DNA from: an uncultured Saprospiraceae bacterium
GTDB lineage: Bacteria; Bacteroidota; Bacteroidia; Chitinophagales; Saprospiraceae
NCBI GenBank assembly: GCA_938041325.1
Contig: CALIAG010000203.1
Location: forward strand, 1-42,158
Direction of reading: 5' to 3'
DNA: 42,158 nucleotides
The number at the start of each line of letters is the position of its first letter. The stretch's first letter is position 1. Below the pieces are notes generated by a model. The model was not told where the DNA came from, searched no databases, and worked only from the letters and a program-made list of their open reading frames with translations. Shown here one piece after another: positions 1 to 6,937 of this stretch. Both the position numbers and the translations under genes were made by a program.

Positions 1-538
1 TAATCAATTCTTGTTCCGAAATCGGATTTGATTTATGGAATTTTTTAAACAAAACAGCAACACCAATGGGAAAACTTTGCGCCCAAAAAGTTTGGGTAGA
101 ATTAGCAATAATAAATTCAACACTTCCACCTCCAATATCCATTATCATTCCTGGATAGTTGTACATATCAACGGCCATTGCCACACCTTTGCGAATTAAC
201 CTTGCTTCTTCATTTCCATCGATTAGAGCGATTTGAATACCGGTTTCTGCTTTTACCCTTGCGACAAATTCAGGACCGTTTGAAGCGGTTCTTAAAGCGG
301 CTGTCCCAAAAGTTTTTAGTTCTTTGAGATCGAAGTCAGAAATTATTTTGTTGAATTTTTTTAAAGCATCTAAGCCTCTTTGAAATGGCAGAGCGCCAAT
401 TTTTTCAATCCCGTTTTCTGCAAGTTTGACAAAAATACGTTCTCTGTAGATTTCCGAGAACGAGCCATTCCTTTTCTTTTCTACAACGAGTAAGTGGAAA
501 GTGTTGGTTCCCAAGTCAATAACCCCGTACTTGGCCAT
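1..538 (-). CDS. Ppx/GppA family phosphatase (exopolyphosphatase / pppGpp phosphohydrolase), C-terminus cut off
   Basis: My translation from the ATG at 538 stays open to the window edge for 179 residues. It begins MAKYGVIDLGTNTFHLLVV, the first phosphate-binding loop of the ASKHA fold, and near residue 138 has DIGGGSVEFI, the second phosphate loop with its glycine run. Both are hallmarks of the Ppx/GppA family, which hydrolyses polyphosphate and/or converts pppGpp to ppGpp in the cytoplasm. About 120 residues or more are missing, so it cannot be decided whether this is a short GppA-like or a longer Ppx protein. The start lies 6 bp after the stop of the upstream lipoprotein gene, which suggests co-transcription and perhaps translational coupling. 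The family call is firm; the substrate is inferred only. Confidence 0.9.
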   Translation of the reverse strand, partial: MAKYGVIDLGTNTFHLLVVEKKRNGSFSEIYRERIFVKLAENGIEKIGALPFQRGLDALKKFNKIISDFDLKELKTFGTAALRTASNGPEFVARVKAETGIQIALIDGNEEARLIRKGVAMAVDMYNYPGMIMDIGGGSVEFIIANSTQTFWAQSFPIGVAVLFKKFHKSNPISEQELI

Positions 539-544
539 TCTTAG

Positions 545-1036
545 CTATTGCGTTGATATAGATTTGAATAAGTTTTCTAGATATTCAATTCCTTGTGGTG
601 TGATTAAATTGGAGTACTTAGGTTTTCCATCTTCGTAAAAAACGAAATACTTACAGTTATCTGTAAAAAACATTTCTGATTCAGCTACAATATCTCCTTT
701 GATCTGATAAGTAATTCTTGCTATTCCAGACTTACCACAACTTGGGTGAACGGAAGCAGGTTGCTGAGAAACTTGCACAAAAGTATTTTGAATAGAAGGC
801 TTTTCACTAAGACTCATTGAAATAGGTAAATCGTAATAAACATAATCAATGAAATCACAATTATCATAAAGATATTTCAAGTCCTCAAATGGAATACTTG
901 GATATAAGACCTGTGCTGGTGTAGCGGCAACGGCTGGAGCAGGTGTTGCGACTTGTGCCTCTTCAGGAGTTTTTGGTTCTGCATTAGAGCATGCAAAAAA
1001 GAGTGTGATGAATAAAAAGTAAAGGAGGTTTTTCAT
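545..1036 (-). CDS. Small putative lipoprotein, function unknown
   Basis: The frame is open up to 1090, but I take the ATG at 1036 because it gives a clean lipoprotein signal: MKNLLYFLFITLFFAC, with the lipid-accepting Cys at residue 16, followed by a Ser/Asn/Ala/Pro/Thr-rich linker up to about residue 45. The mature part (about 163 residues in all) has a sequence like YPSIPFEDLKYLYDNCDFIDYVYY and four cysteines spread through it, suggesting a small folded periplasmic or outer-membrane-facing domain. I do not recognise the family. The gene ends 6 bp before the Ppx/GppA start on the same strand, so the two are probably one transcript. Attachment to the membrane is inferred from the lipobox; no enzymatic motif is visible. 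Confidence 0.75.
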   Translation of the reverse strand: MKNLLYFLFITLFFACSNAEPKTPEEAQVATPAPAVAATPAQVLYPSIPFEDLKYLYDNCDFIDYVYYDLPISMSLSEKPSIQNTFVQVSQQPASVHPSCGKSGIARITYQIKGDIVAESEMFFTDNCKYFVFYEDGKPKYSNLITPQGIEYLENLFKSISTQ

Positions 1037-1195
1037 GTACTTAAAATTTTTCTGGTGTGAAAATACAGAAAAAATTCTGCACCTAAGCAACCACTTCTTT
1101 CTCGCATAATATTTTTAATCCTATTTATTCTTCGTGTTATTTAAGACCAATAAATACCATGTTCGTTTTGTTGTTTTTATAAACGAAGTAAAAAA

Positions 1196-1804
1196 TCAAA
1201 ACATATAGACTGTATGAAAATTGAGATAATAGGATCTCAATGATTTTGCGTTTATAGTATTTGTCTTGTATAATAAATTTATGAATCGATTGTATCGAAT
1301 TGTAAAGCCTAGGTTTTTATTTGCGTAATAAGTGGCTCCTGCCAACCAACTAACATCATTTTCATTGATCAAACCATCCAACAAAATCAGATCTTCAGAA
1401 AGTTTGTAACCAATCAGTCGACCATAACTCAATCCAGCTGAAAAATTTATACGGTAGTAATATTCATCATCGCTCAACCAATCTGCAAGGTTAAATACAA
1501 CAGGAATACTGATATAATTTAATCTGACATTGGTCAGAATACTAGAATTGCCTCCACCTATTGAACCCTGACTGCCTCTTTGACTCAAGAGCATTTCGAT
1601 ACTTATTTCAGATTTTTCACCTAAAACAGTTACTGCTCTTAATCCCGTTTCAAATCCAAGTTTGTTATAACCTACAGCATCATCTCCATCAATCTGCGCT
1701 GCATTTATTCCAAATACAGCTCCTGCTTTAAATCTCTGTGCTTCTCCGTCAAAGCTTAATAACATTAAACTTATTATAAAAAAGCTAACTTGTATTATTC
1801 TCAT
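1196..1804 (-). CDS. Outer-membrane beta-barrel protein (PorT / OMP_b-brl_2 type)
   Basis: The 202-residue product starts with a Sec signal peptide (MRIIQVSFFIISLMLLSFDGEAQ, cut after AQ at about residue 23). It continues with alternating polar and hydrophobic strands such as FKAGAVFGINAAQIDG, FETGLRAVTVL and LNYISIPVVFNLA, and ends in an aromatic residue (HTVYMF) as transmembrane barrels do. The sizes and the YISIPVVFNL-like strand resemble the PorT-type eight-strand barrels common in Bacteroidota. Such proteins are mostly of unknown function, and one (PorT/SprT) is needed for T9SS, but nothing here shows this copy is that one. It is a single gene with a 156-bp gap to the next minus-strand gene. 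On the minus strand, positions 1914-1907 read TATATTTG, a possible -7 element. Family fair, role unknown. Confidence 0.75.
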   Translation of the reverse strand: MRIIQVSFFIISLMLLSFDGEAQRFKAGAVFGINAAQIDGDDAVGYNKLGFETGLRAVTVLGEKSEISIEMLLSQRGSQGSIGGGNSSILTNVRLNYISIPVVFNLADWLSDDEYYYRINFSAGLSYGRLIGYKLSEDLILLDGLINENDVSWLAGATYYANKNLGFTIRYNRFINLLYKTNTINAKSLRSYYLNFHTVYMF

Positions 1805-2011
1805 ATTTAATATTTATCTTATTTGGAGGGACAGTTTGTTGTAATATTGAATTTAATAGGGATTAAGTATTTATATTTAAAACAGGTGCTTATCTTTAAT
1901 ATTGCACAAATATACGTGCCGCAAAGGTAAAAATTACGATATTTGTCGTCCTTATTATAATTGAAATTTTACAATAGGAAAACCTATTTGGAAAATCTGA
2001 GAATTGATACT

Positions 2012-2404
2012 ATGATAAAATATACCAAACATACACTGAAAAAGATTGAAGAACTATTTTCCGAATTAGAATACAGTATTATTTATGGAAAAGGGAATTT
2101 TAGTTCTGGGTTTTGTTTAGTTGAAAGTCAAAAGAAAGCAGTTATTAACCGCTTTTTTGAAACAGAGGCTAGAATAAATAGTTTGCTGGAGATTTTAACA
2201 CGATTGAAAATCGAAGAAGATCAATTGAGTGAAAAATCAGACGCCTTTTACCAGTCTTTAATGAAGCAACAATTAGCAGCAGAAGAGGCTGAAAATCAAG
2301 AAAAAGAGGAAGCGACAAAAGAAGACGTCAACGATATTGAAAAACAAGAAACGGAGGGTACTGAAAAACAAGAAGTAGAGGATGTTGAAAAACAAGAAGT
2401 CTGA
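2012..2404 (+). CDS. Conserved hypothetical protein with Glu/Lys-rich repeat tail
   Basis: The open frame begins at 1961, but the ATG at 2012 is the better start: the protein then begins MIKYTKHTLKKIEELFSELE and proceeds as a compact domain of about 70 residues with YGKGNFSSGFCLVESQKK and VINRFFETEARINSLLEIL. From memory, this resembles a small uncharacterised Bacteroidota family found beside metallo-hydrolases. The last 45 residues are low-complexity and acidic/basic, with an 8-residue repeat (EKQETEGT, EKQEVEDV, EKQEV). The stop at 2402-2404 lies 23 nt inside the next gene, so the pair is very likely co-transcribed and translationally coupled. Function unknown; the tail is probably disordered. 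Confidence 0.7.
   Translation: MIKYTKHTLKKIEELFSELEYSIIYGKGNFSSGFCLVESQKKAVINRFFETEARINSLLEILTRLKIEEDQLSEKSDAFYQSLMKQQLAAEEAENQEKEEATKEDVNDIEKQETEGTEKQEVEDVEKQEV
2339..2398 (+). repeat. Three 24-bp direct repeats in the tail of the hypothetical gene
   Basis: The 12-mer GAAAAACAAGAA occurs at 2339-2350, 2363-2374 and 2387-2398, a period of exactly 24 bp, which encodes the EKQE-xxxx octapeptide repeat. The intervening dozen bases vary. The start codon of the following hydrolase gene (2382) lies inside the last interval. Confidence 0.85.
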
Positions 2405-3179
2405 TGATTATAAATTAATTCTCCTAGGCACCGGGACCTCACAAGGCGTTCCGGTAATTGGGTGTAAATGTGAAGTGTGTTCTTCCCCAAACCCAAAAGA
2501 TAAGCGCCTTCGGACTTCCGCTATATTCCAATCTTCAGATATTTCCATTTGCATAGATGCTGGCCCTGATTTTAGACAGCAAATGCTTCGCGAAGGTATC
2601 CAAAAAATAGATGCCGTTCTTTTAACTCATGAACACAATGATCACATCATAGGATTGGATGATGTAAGACCCTTTAATTTTTCCTCTGGATCAAATATGC
2701 CTGTATTTGGTATGAAAAGGGTTATCGAAAATGTTAAGAACCGTTTTGAATACATTTTCGCAGAAAATCCTTATCCGGGTGCCCCACGCATCGAACTCAA
2801 TAATATTAATGACTCATCTTCTTTTTTTATAAGTACACAAAAGGTTATACCAATCGAAGTGATGCATGGAACAATGCCAATTCTCGGTTTTCGCTTTGGA
2901 GAAATTACTTATTTGACGGATGTTAAAACGATGAGCACTACAGAGATAGATAAAATTCGACATTGTAAATACCTTGTAGTAAATGCCCTGCACCATTCAA
3001 AACACCATTCACATTTGAATCTGGAAGAAGCTTTGGACTTAATAAAGGAAATAAGACCTGGTAAAGCATATCTTACGCATATAAGCCACAAAATGGGCTT
3101 GCATAAAGAGATCAACGCTGCATTACCCCAAAATGTAGAATTGGCCTATGATGGGCTGTGTATAAACAATGAAGATTAA
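2382..3179 (+). CDS. MBL-fold metallohydrolase (PhnP-like)
   Basis: The 265-residue protein has the metallo-beta-lactamase fold. It opens with LILLGTGTSQGVPVIGCKC (first strand and loop, residues ~12-30), has the metal-binding motif THEHNDHIIGLDD (residues ~86-98), a third His in EVMHGTM, an Asp in YLTDVKTM, and late histidines in NALHHSKHHSH and THISHKMG. The early CxCxxC pattern (GCKCEVC) and the GTGTSQGVP start are typical of the PhnP/ElaC-neighbour group of phosphodiesterases acting on nucleotides or cyclic phosphates. The substrate here is not determined. The only ATG that keeps the first strand is at 2382, overlapping the upstream gene by 23 nt. No phn genes are near, so a phosphonate role is not supported. 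Confidence 0.88.
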   Translation: MLKNKKSDDYKLILLGTGTSQGVPVIGCKCEVCSSPNPKDKRLRTSAIFQSSDISICIDAGPDFRQQMLREGIQKIDAVLLTHEHNDHIIGLDDVRPFNFSSGSNMPVFGMKRVIENVKNRFEYIFAENPYPGAPRIELNNINDSSSFFISTQKVIPIEVMHGTMPILGFRFGEITYLTDVKTMSTTEIDKIRHCKYLVVNALHHSKHHSHLNLEEALDLIKEIRPGKAYLTHISHKMGLHKEINAALPQNVELAYDGLCINNED

Positions 3180-3559
3180 TTGAAACAAAGCCCCTACTTA
3201 GGAGTTAAACAAATTCCCCTTAATTGTGTACAAAAAAGTAGGTCAATAATATATCTTTGAATATATAAGGACAGTAAGAAATAGGCTCCTTATAAATATT
3301 AAAAAATGACTATTTCTTCAAAATGCAGTCTTAATAGAGATTGATCCTAATTAAGGGCGTTTATTGCGCTATAAATGAAGATTTTTTGGTTTTGTTGATT
3401 TGATCCTTTCAATTTGTTTTATAGATGTCAAAACAAGCGAAGAAAGAAGCAATTAAAATATAAATTTGTAGTTATATATATAGTCTAAAAGCACAACCAA
3501 AAGTATATTTACCCCCTCACCAGGGATTCGTTAATTATCCGTATTGATAACTTGAGTAA
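3180..3559. other. Intergenic region, 380 bp, before the PorP/SprF and gldK-N genes
   Basis: No coding frame is evident. It is AT-rich and carries several sequences like the Bacteroidetes -7 box TAnnTTTG: TATCTTTG at 3252-3259, TAAATTTG at 3461-3468 and TATATTTA at 3504-3511. None has a TTTG at the ideal ~19-bp distance upstream, so the promoter of the PorP/SprF gene is not settled. No strong terminator hairpin was seen after the hydrolase gene. Confidence 0.5.
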
Positions 3560-4543
3560 ATGAAGAGACTTTTTACCTTTCTTCTTCTTGTGGGATTTAT
3601 GACTTCGCTAAGCGCGCAGCAGGCTTCTCAATACAGTCTCTACATGCTTAATAAATACGGGTTTAACCCTGCATATGCGGGGTTGGAAAATTCACTTGTC
3701 GCAACTGGTGTTTTTCGAAAGCAATGGGTTGAATTAGAAGGATCACCCAATCAGCAGACCGTTAACGTACATATGCCTTTGTATATAGCTGGAGGGGGAA
3801 TTGGCATAAATCTTGAAAATGAGAGTTTAGGTGTAGAAAACAACACCTTTGCCTCTTTATCCTACAATTATTTCATTCCGATTGGAAAATCAGGAATTCT
3901 TTCTGCTGGAGCTAGCGGAGGAATATTTCAAAAATCTCTAGATGGTTCAAAAATAAGAACACCAGATGGGATTTATGATCCAAATGATCCTGGTTTATTT
4001 GACCATATGGATGAATTATTGCCATTATCAGAAATCAAAGCATCAGTACCAACTTTTAATGTTGGGATATATTTTCAAAATGAAGATTTGGAAATAGGAA
4101 TATCATCTAGCAACATAAACGAAGGAATTCTTAGTTTACAAGGAAACAAAGTGGTTGATATTCAGTTGAAAAGGAATTATTTTTTTATTTTCGCATACAA
4201 TTTGGAGATCGGAAAAAGTTTAAGTATCCAACCTTCCGTTTTATTAAAGTCAGATAACGTACAGACTGAGCTACATTTTTCAGCTATTGGTACGTATGAT
4301 GACAATTTTTTCGGAGGTTTTTCGTTTAGAGGATACAATTCTAATACTATAGACGCTGCAGTGTTTCTTGCCGGATTCAAAATTAGTGAGAGAGTTAAAA
4401 TGGCATATTCCTACGATTTAACTTTATCGGATTTGAAAAGAGTGAACAATGGTTCGCATGAAATTTTACTGAAATATGATTTGGGAAGATCCTTAGGAAA
4501 GGGTATTCCACCTAAAATAATACATAATCCTAGGTTCTTATAA
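3560..4543 (+). CDS. PorP/SprF family type IX secretion system membrane protein
   Basis: The 327-residue product has a signal peptide (MKRLFTFLLLVGFMTSLSAQ, cleaved at about residue 20). Then comes the family signature QASQYSLYMLNKYGFNPAYAG, with the invariant NPAYAG, followed by FRKQWVELEGSPNQQ. The rest is alternating beta-strands of a 14-strand-type outer-membrane barrel, including the late FKISERVKMAYSYDL typical of the family. PorP/SprF proteins are outer-membrane components associated with T9SS; SprF-type members hold or export specific type B cargo. It sits 228 bp upstream of gldK, and the same pairing of porP and porK-N occurs in Porphyromonas gingivalis. That makes it the best candidate for the core PorP here. 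A promoter lies between it and gldK, so the two can be expressed separately. Confidence 0.9.
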   Translation: MKRLFTFLLLVGFMTSLSAQQASQYSLYMLNKYGFNPAYAGLENSLVATGVFRKQWVELEGSPNQQTVNVHMPLYIAGGGIGINLENESLGVENNTFASLSYNYFIPIGKSGILSAGASGGIFQKSLDGSKIRTPDGIYDPNDPGLFDHMDELLPLSEIKASVPTFNVGIYFQNEDLEIGISSSNINEGILSLQGNKVVDIQLKRNYFFIFAYNLEIGKSLSIQPSVLLKSDNVQTELHFSAIGTYDDNFFGGFSFRGYNSNTIDAAVFLAGFKISERVKMAYSYDLTLSDLKRVNNGSHEILLKYDLGRSLGKGIPPKIIHNPRFL

Positions 4544-4687
4544 AAATTGGCCGTGATTTTGCATACAGTATTTGAGAGAGATTTATTTTTATTGTTATAA
4601 ATACTATTTCTCAAAAATATAACGTTTTGATCACGTCTTTCGCAAATTATTAATATTGCGGCTTGTACATAACCGACAGAATATATT

Positions 4688-4718
4688 TTTGAATTAACTT
4701 TTAAACAGGCTATATTTA
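4688..4718 (+). promoter_or_regulatory. Bacteroidetes-type promoter of the gld operon
   Basis: TTTG at 4688-4691 and TATATTTA at 4711-4718, separated by 19 bp, match the Bacteroidetes vegetative promoter (-33 TTTG, -7 TAnnTTTG) with the expected spacing. Transcription would start near 4724, leaving a leader of about 48 nt before the gldK ATG. Confidence 0.6.
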
Positions 4719-4771
4719 CGTTTGCTTTTAAACAAGCTAATCTATAACTGAAGGAAAACTCGGGTGTTAAA

Positions 4772-6007
4772 ATGAAAAAAATATTAAATCCTTTATCAAT
4801 CCTTTTCGCAATTTTGGTGCTTGCATCTTGTGGAACTAAGCAAAATGGTCAATTGATTGGAGTCTTAGAAAGACCATCCTGGAAAGGAATCAATCCTTAC
4901 GGAATGGTTTATGTGCCTTCTGGTACATTACACATCGGTCCAAGTGATCAAGATATCACGAATACCTTTGTACAAAGATCCAAAAGTATTTCCATCTCTG
5001 GTTTCTATATGGACGATACTGAAATAACAAATAACGAATACCGTCAGTTCGTTTATTACATAAAAGATTCTATAGCTCACGCTAGTTTGGATCATTTTTA
5101 TGAAGATGATTATGGCAATGAGTACATCGATTGGGAATATGAAATCGATTGGACGGATGAAACATTAGAAGACATGTTTTACCAAGGAGAAGACAAATTC
5201 GCCGGTAAAAAAGAACTCGATGTTTCTAAAATGGAGTACGAATACGAATGGTACGACTGGGCAAAAGCTGCTCATGACAAAGTATCCAATCGTACTGCAC
5301 ATATCAAAAGAAAAAATGTTTTGATTTATCCAGATACATTGGTTTGGATCAGAGACTTCGCGTACTCTTATAATGAACCAATGACAAGAAACTATTTCTG
5401 GCACCCAGCATTTGATGATTATCCTGTTGTAGGGGTAGATTGGGAAATGTCTAACGCTTTTTGTTACTGGAGAACCAAACTTTGGAATAGTTACCAATCA
5501 GAAACTGGTGTTAACTCTGAAGATTTCAGATTACCAACAGAACACGAGTGGGAATACGCAGCTAGAGGTGGACACGATTTAGCTCCATACCCATGGGGTG
5601 GATACTATTTAAGAAACTCTAAAGGTTGCTTATTAGCTAACTTCAAACCTGGTCGTGGTAATTACCCTGAAGATGGTGGATTGTATACTGTGAAAGCAGA
5701 CGCATACTTCCCTAACGATTATGGATTGTACAATATGTCAGGTAATGTTTCAGAATGGACTTCAACTTCCTTTCATGAAAATGCTTACTCATTCTTACAT
5801 GATTTGAATCCAGATTTGAAATTTGATGCAACTGAAGAAGATTCAGAAGCTCAAAAGCGTAAAGTAATTAGAGGTGGATCATGGAAAGATATTGGATTCT
5901 TCCTTCAAACAGGAACGAGACACTGGGAATTCCAAGATACAACTAAATCATATGTTGGTTTCCGTTGTGCATTGACTTTCCTTGGACGATCAATCAACGA
6001 TTTCTAA
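4772..6007 (+). CDS. gldK: GldK: T9SS ring lipoprotein, FGE-sulfatase-like fold
   Basis: The 411-residue protein starts with a lipoprotein signal (MKKILNPLSILFAILVLASC, Cys20). From about residue 45 it shows the formylglycine-generating-enzyme-like fold: MVYVPSGTLHIGPSD, GFYMDDTEITNNEYRQFV, FRLPTEHEWEYAARGG, YGLYNMSGNVSEWTS, and near the end VIRGGSWKD plus YVGFRCAL. An acidic, Tyr-rich insertion occupies residues ~105-200. In GldK/PorK this fold is structural, forming with GldN the periplasmic ring attached to the outer membrane. GldJ is also FGE-like, but the order K-L-M-N that follows identifies this as GldK. It is followed by a perfect 17-bp hairpin (6020-6058) before gldL. The family call is very firm. 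Confidence 0.95.
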   Translation: MKKILNPLSILFAILVLASCGTKQNGQLIGVLERPSWKGINPYGMVYVPSGTLHIGPSDQDITNTFVQRSKSISISGFYMDDTEITNNEYRQFVYYIKDSIAHASLDHFYEDDYGNEYIDWEYEIDWTDETLEDMFYQGEDKFAGKKELDVSKMEYEYEWYDWAKAAHDKVSNRTAHIKRKNVLIYPDTLVWIRDFAYSYNEPMTRNYFWHPAFDDYPVVGVDWEMSNAFCYWRTKLWNSYQSETGVNSEDFRLPTEHEWEYAARGGHDLAPYPWGGYYLRNSKGCLLANFKPGRGNYPEDGGLYTVKADAYFPNDYGLYNMSGNVSEWTSTSFHENAYSFLHDLNPDLKFDATEEDSEAQKRKVIRGGSWKDIGFFLQTGTRHWEFQDTTKSYVGFRCALTFLGRSINDF

Positions 6008-6019
6008 GAAATAAAGAAA

Positions 6020-6058
6020 TTAAAATGGTGTGATTCAACGAGAATCACACCATTTTAA
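6020..6058 (+). terminator. Perfect 17-bp hairpin between gldK and gldL
   Basis: Arms 6020-6036 and 6042-6058 are exact reverse complements around the loop AACGA. The G/C-richer part (GGTGTGATTC) is followed by ATTTTAA inside the stem, so it resembles a weak bidirectional terminator or an mRNA processing/stabilising hairpin rather than a classical terminator with a long U-run. Confidence 0.6.
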
Positions 6059-6263
6059 AAAACAAATCAAAGACCTATTGAAGAGACTCCTACCTAAAGA
6101 ATTCTACACGTTTTTAACTATTAGCATATTTCTGATTGAACATTTGTAACTTTTGCAGTTTTTGCCGTTATAATAAATGTTATGGCATTGATATGCAGTT
6201 TATATATTAACGTAATAACCCTTTTGTAGAAAGTATTTCACTAACCTTTAAAAGAAGTAAAAA

Positions 6264-6854
6264 ATGAGTTTTGTTAAAACTAAGTGGTTTAAATATCTTA
6301 AAAACCTAATAATCGGTTTCGGTGCAGCAGTTGTATTGATGGGAGCACTTTTCAAAATCGAAAGTTGGGAATATGCCAGCGAAATGTTGATCGTTGGATT
6401 GAGTATGGAAGCATTTATCTTTTTATTCTTAGGAATAATTGGACCAGAGAAAGATTATTATTGGGAAAAACTTTACCCAGGTTTAGATGATTATAATGCT
6501 AAAATTTCTCCATTAGCAGCAGCTGAAGTAGGACCTAACACACCAGGTTTGAACGGCGAAATTGTTGAACAACAATTAGGAGGAATGTTGACAGAATTAC
6601 AATCCATGTCTACAAGTCTAGGATCTTTAAAAGCTTTGCAAGAAGTTGACTTTTCAGGTACTGGAGATCAATTGAAATCTATGAGTAACTTTTATACTCG
6701 TATGAATGAAGCAATGGCTAATCTTAATGACTCTTTAGAAGATACAAGAGTTTATAAAGATCAACTTTCTGCTTTGAACCAAAACTTAGGTTCATTGAAC
6801 AATGTATATGGAAACGTATTGTCTGCAATGTCAAACATTAAGCCTAAAGGCTAA
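6264..6854 (+). CDS. gldL: GldL: inner-membrane stator subunit of the T9SS/gliding motor
   Basis: The protein has 196 residues. Two transmembrane helices are evident, at about residues 14-32 (LIIGFGAAVVLMGALFKI) and 41-60 (MLIVGLSMEAFIFLFLGIIG). Glu49 lies in the second helix, in SMEAF, at the position of the proton-pathway glutamate known from Flavobacterium GldL. The remaining cytoplasmic part (about 130 residues) is acidic and helical, with QLGGMLTELQSMSTSLGSL and repeated Leu/Asn heptads suggesting coiled coil. With GldM it forms the proton-driven rotary motor that powers secretion and gliding. It is shorter than PorL (about 300) and close to flavobacterial GldL. It follows the hairpin after gldK and precedes gldM by 83 bp. 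Confidence 0.95.
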   Translation: MSFVKTKWFKYLKNLIIGFGAAVVLMGALFKIESWEYASEMLIVGLSMEAFIFLFLGIIGPEKDYYWEKLYPGLDDYNAKISPLAAAEVGPNTPGLNGEIVEQQLGGMLTELQSMSTSLGSLKALQEVDFSGTGDQLKSMSNFYTRMNEAMANLNDSLEDTRVYKDQLSALNQNLGSLNNVYGNVLSAMSNIKPKG

Positions 6855-6937
6855 TACTGATCAATCAATTTCTAAACCTTTCTACCTCTCCTCCATCCAA
6901 TAAGGATAAAGATTGGTAGCCGTAAAAATTCTAAAAA

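Noticed and set aside
4570-4616. Terminator after the first PorP/SprF gene
   Set aside because: Only a 7-bp TTTGAGA/TCTCAAA pairing across a loop of about 30 nt and no proper U-run; too weak to call.
5165-5497. 110-codon minus-strand frame inside gldK
   Set aside because: Lies wholly within a well-recognised gene on the other strand; no motif.
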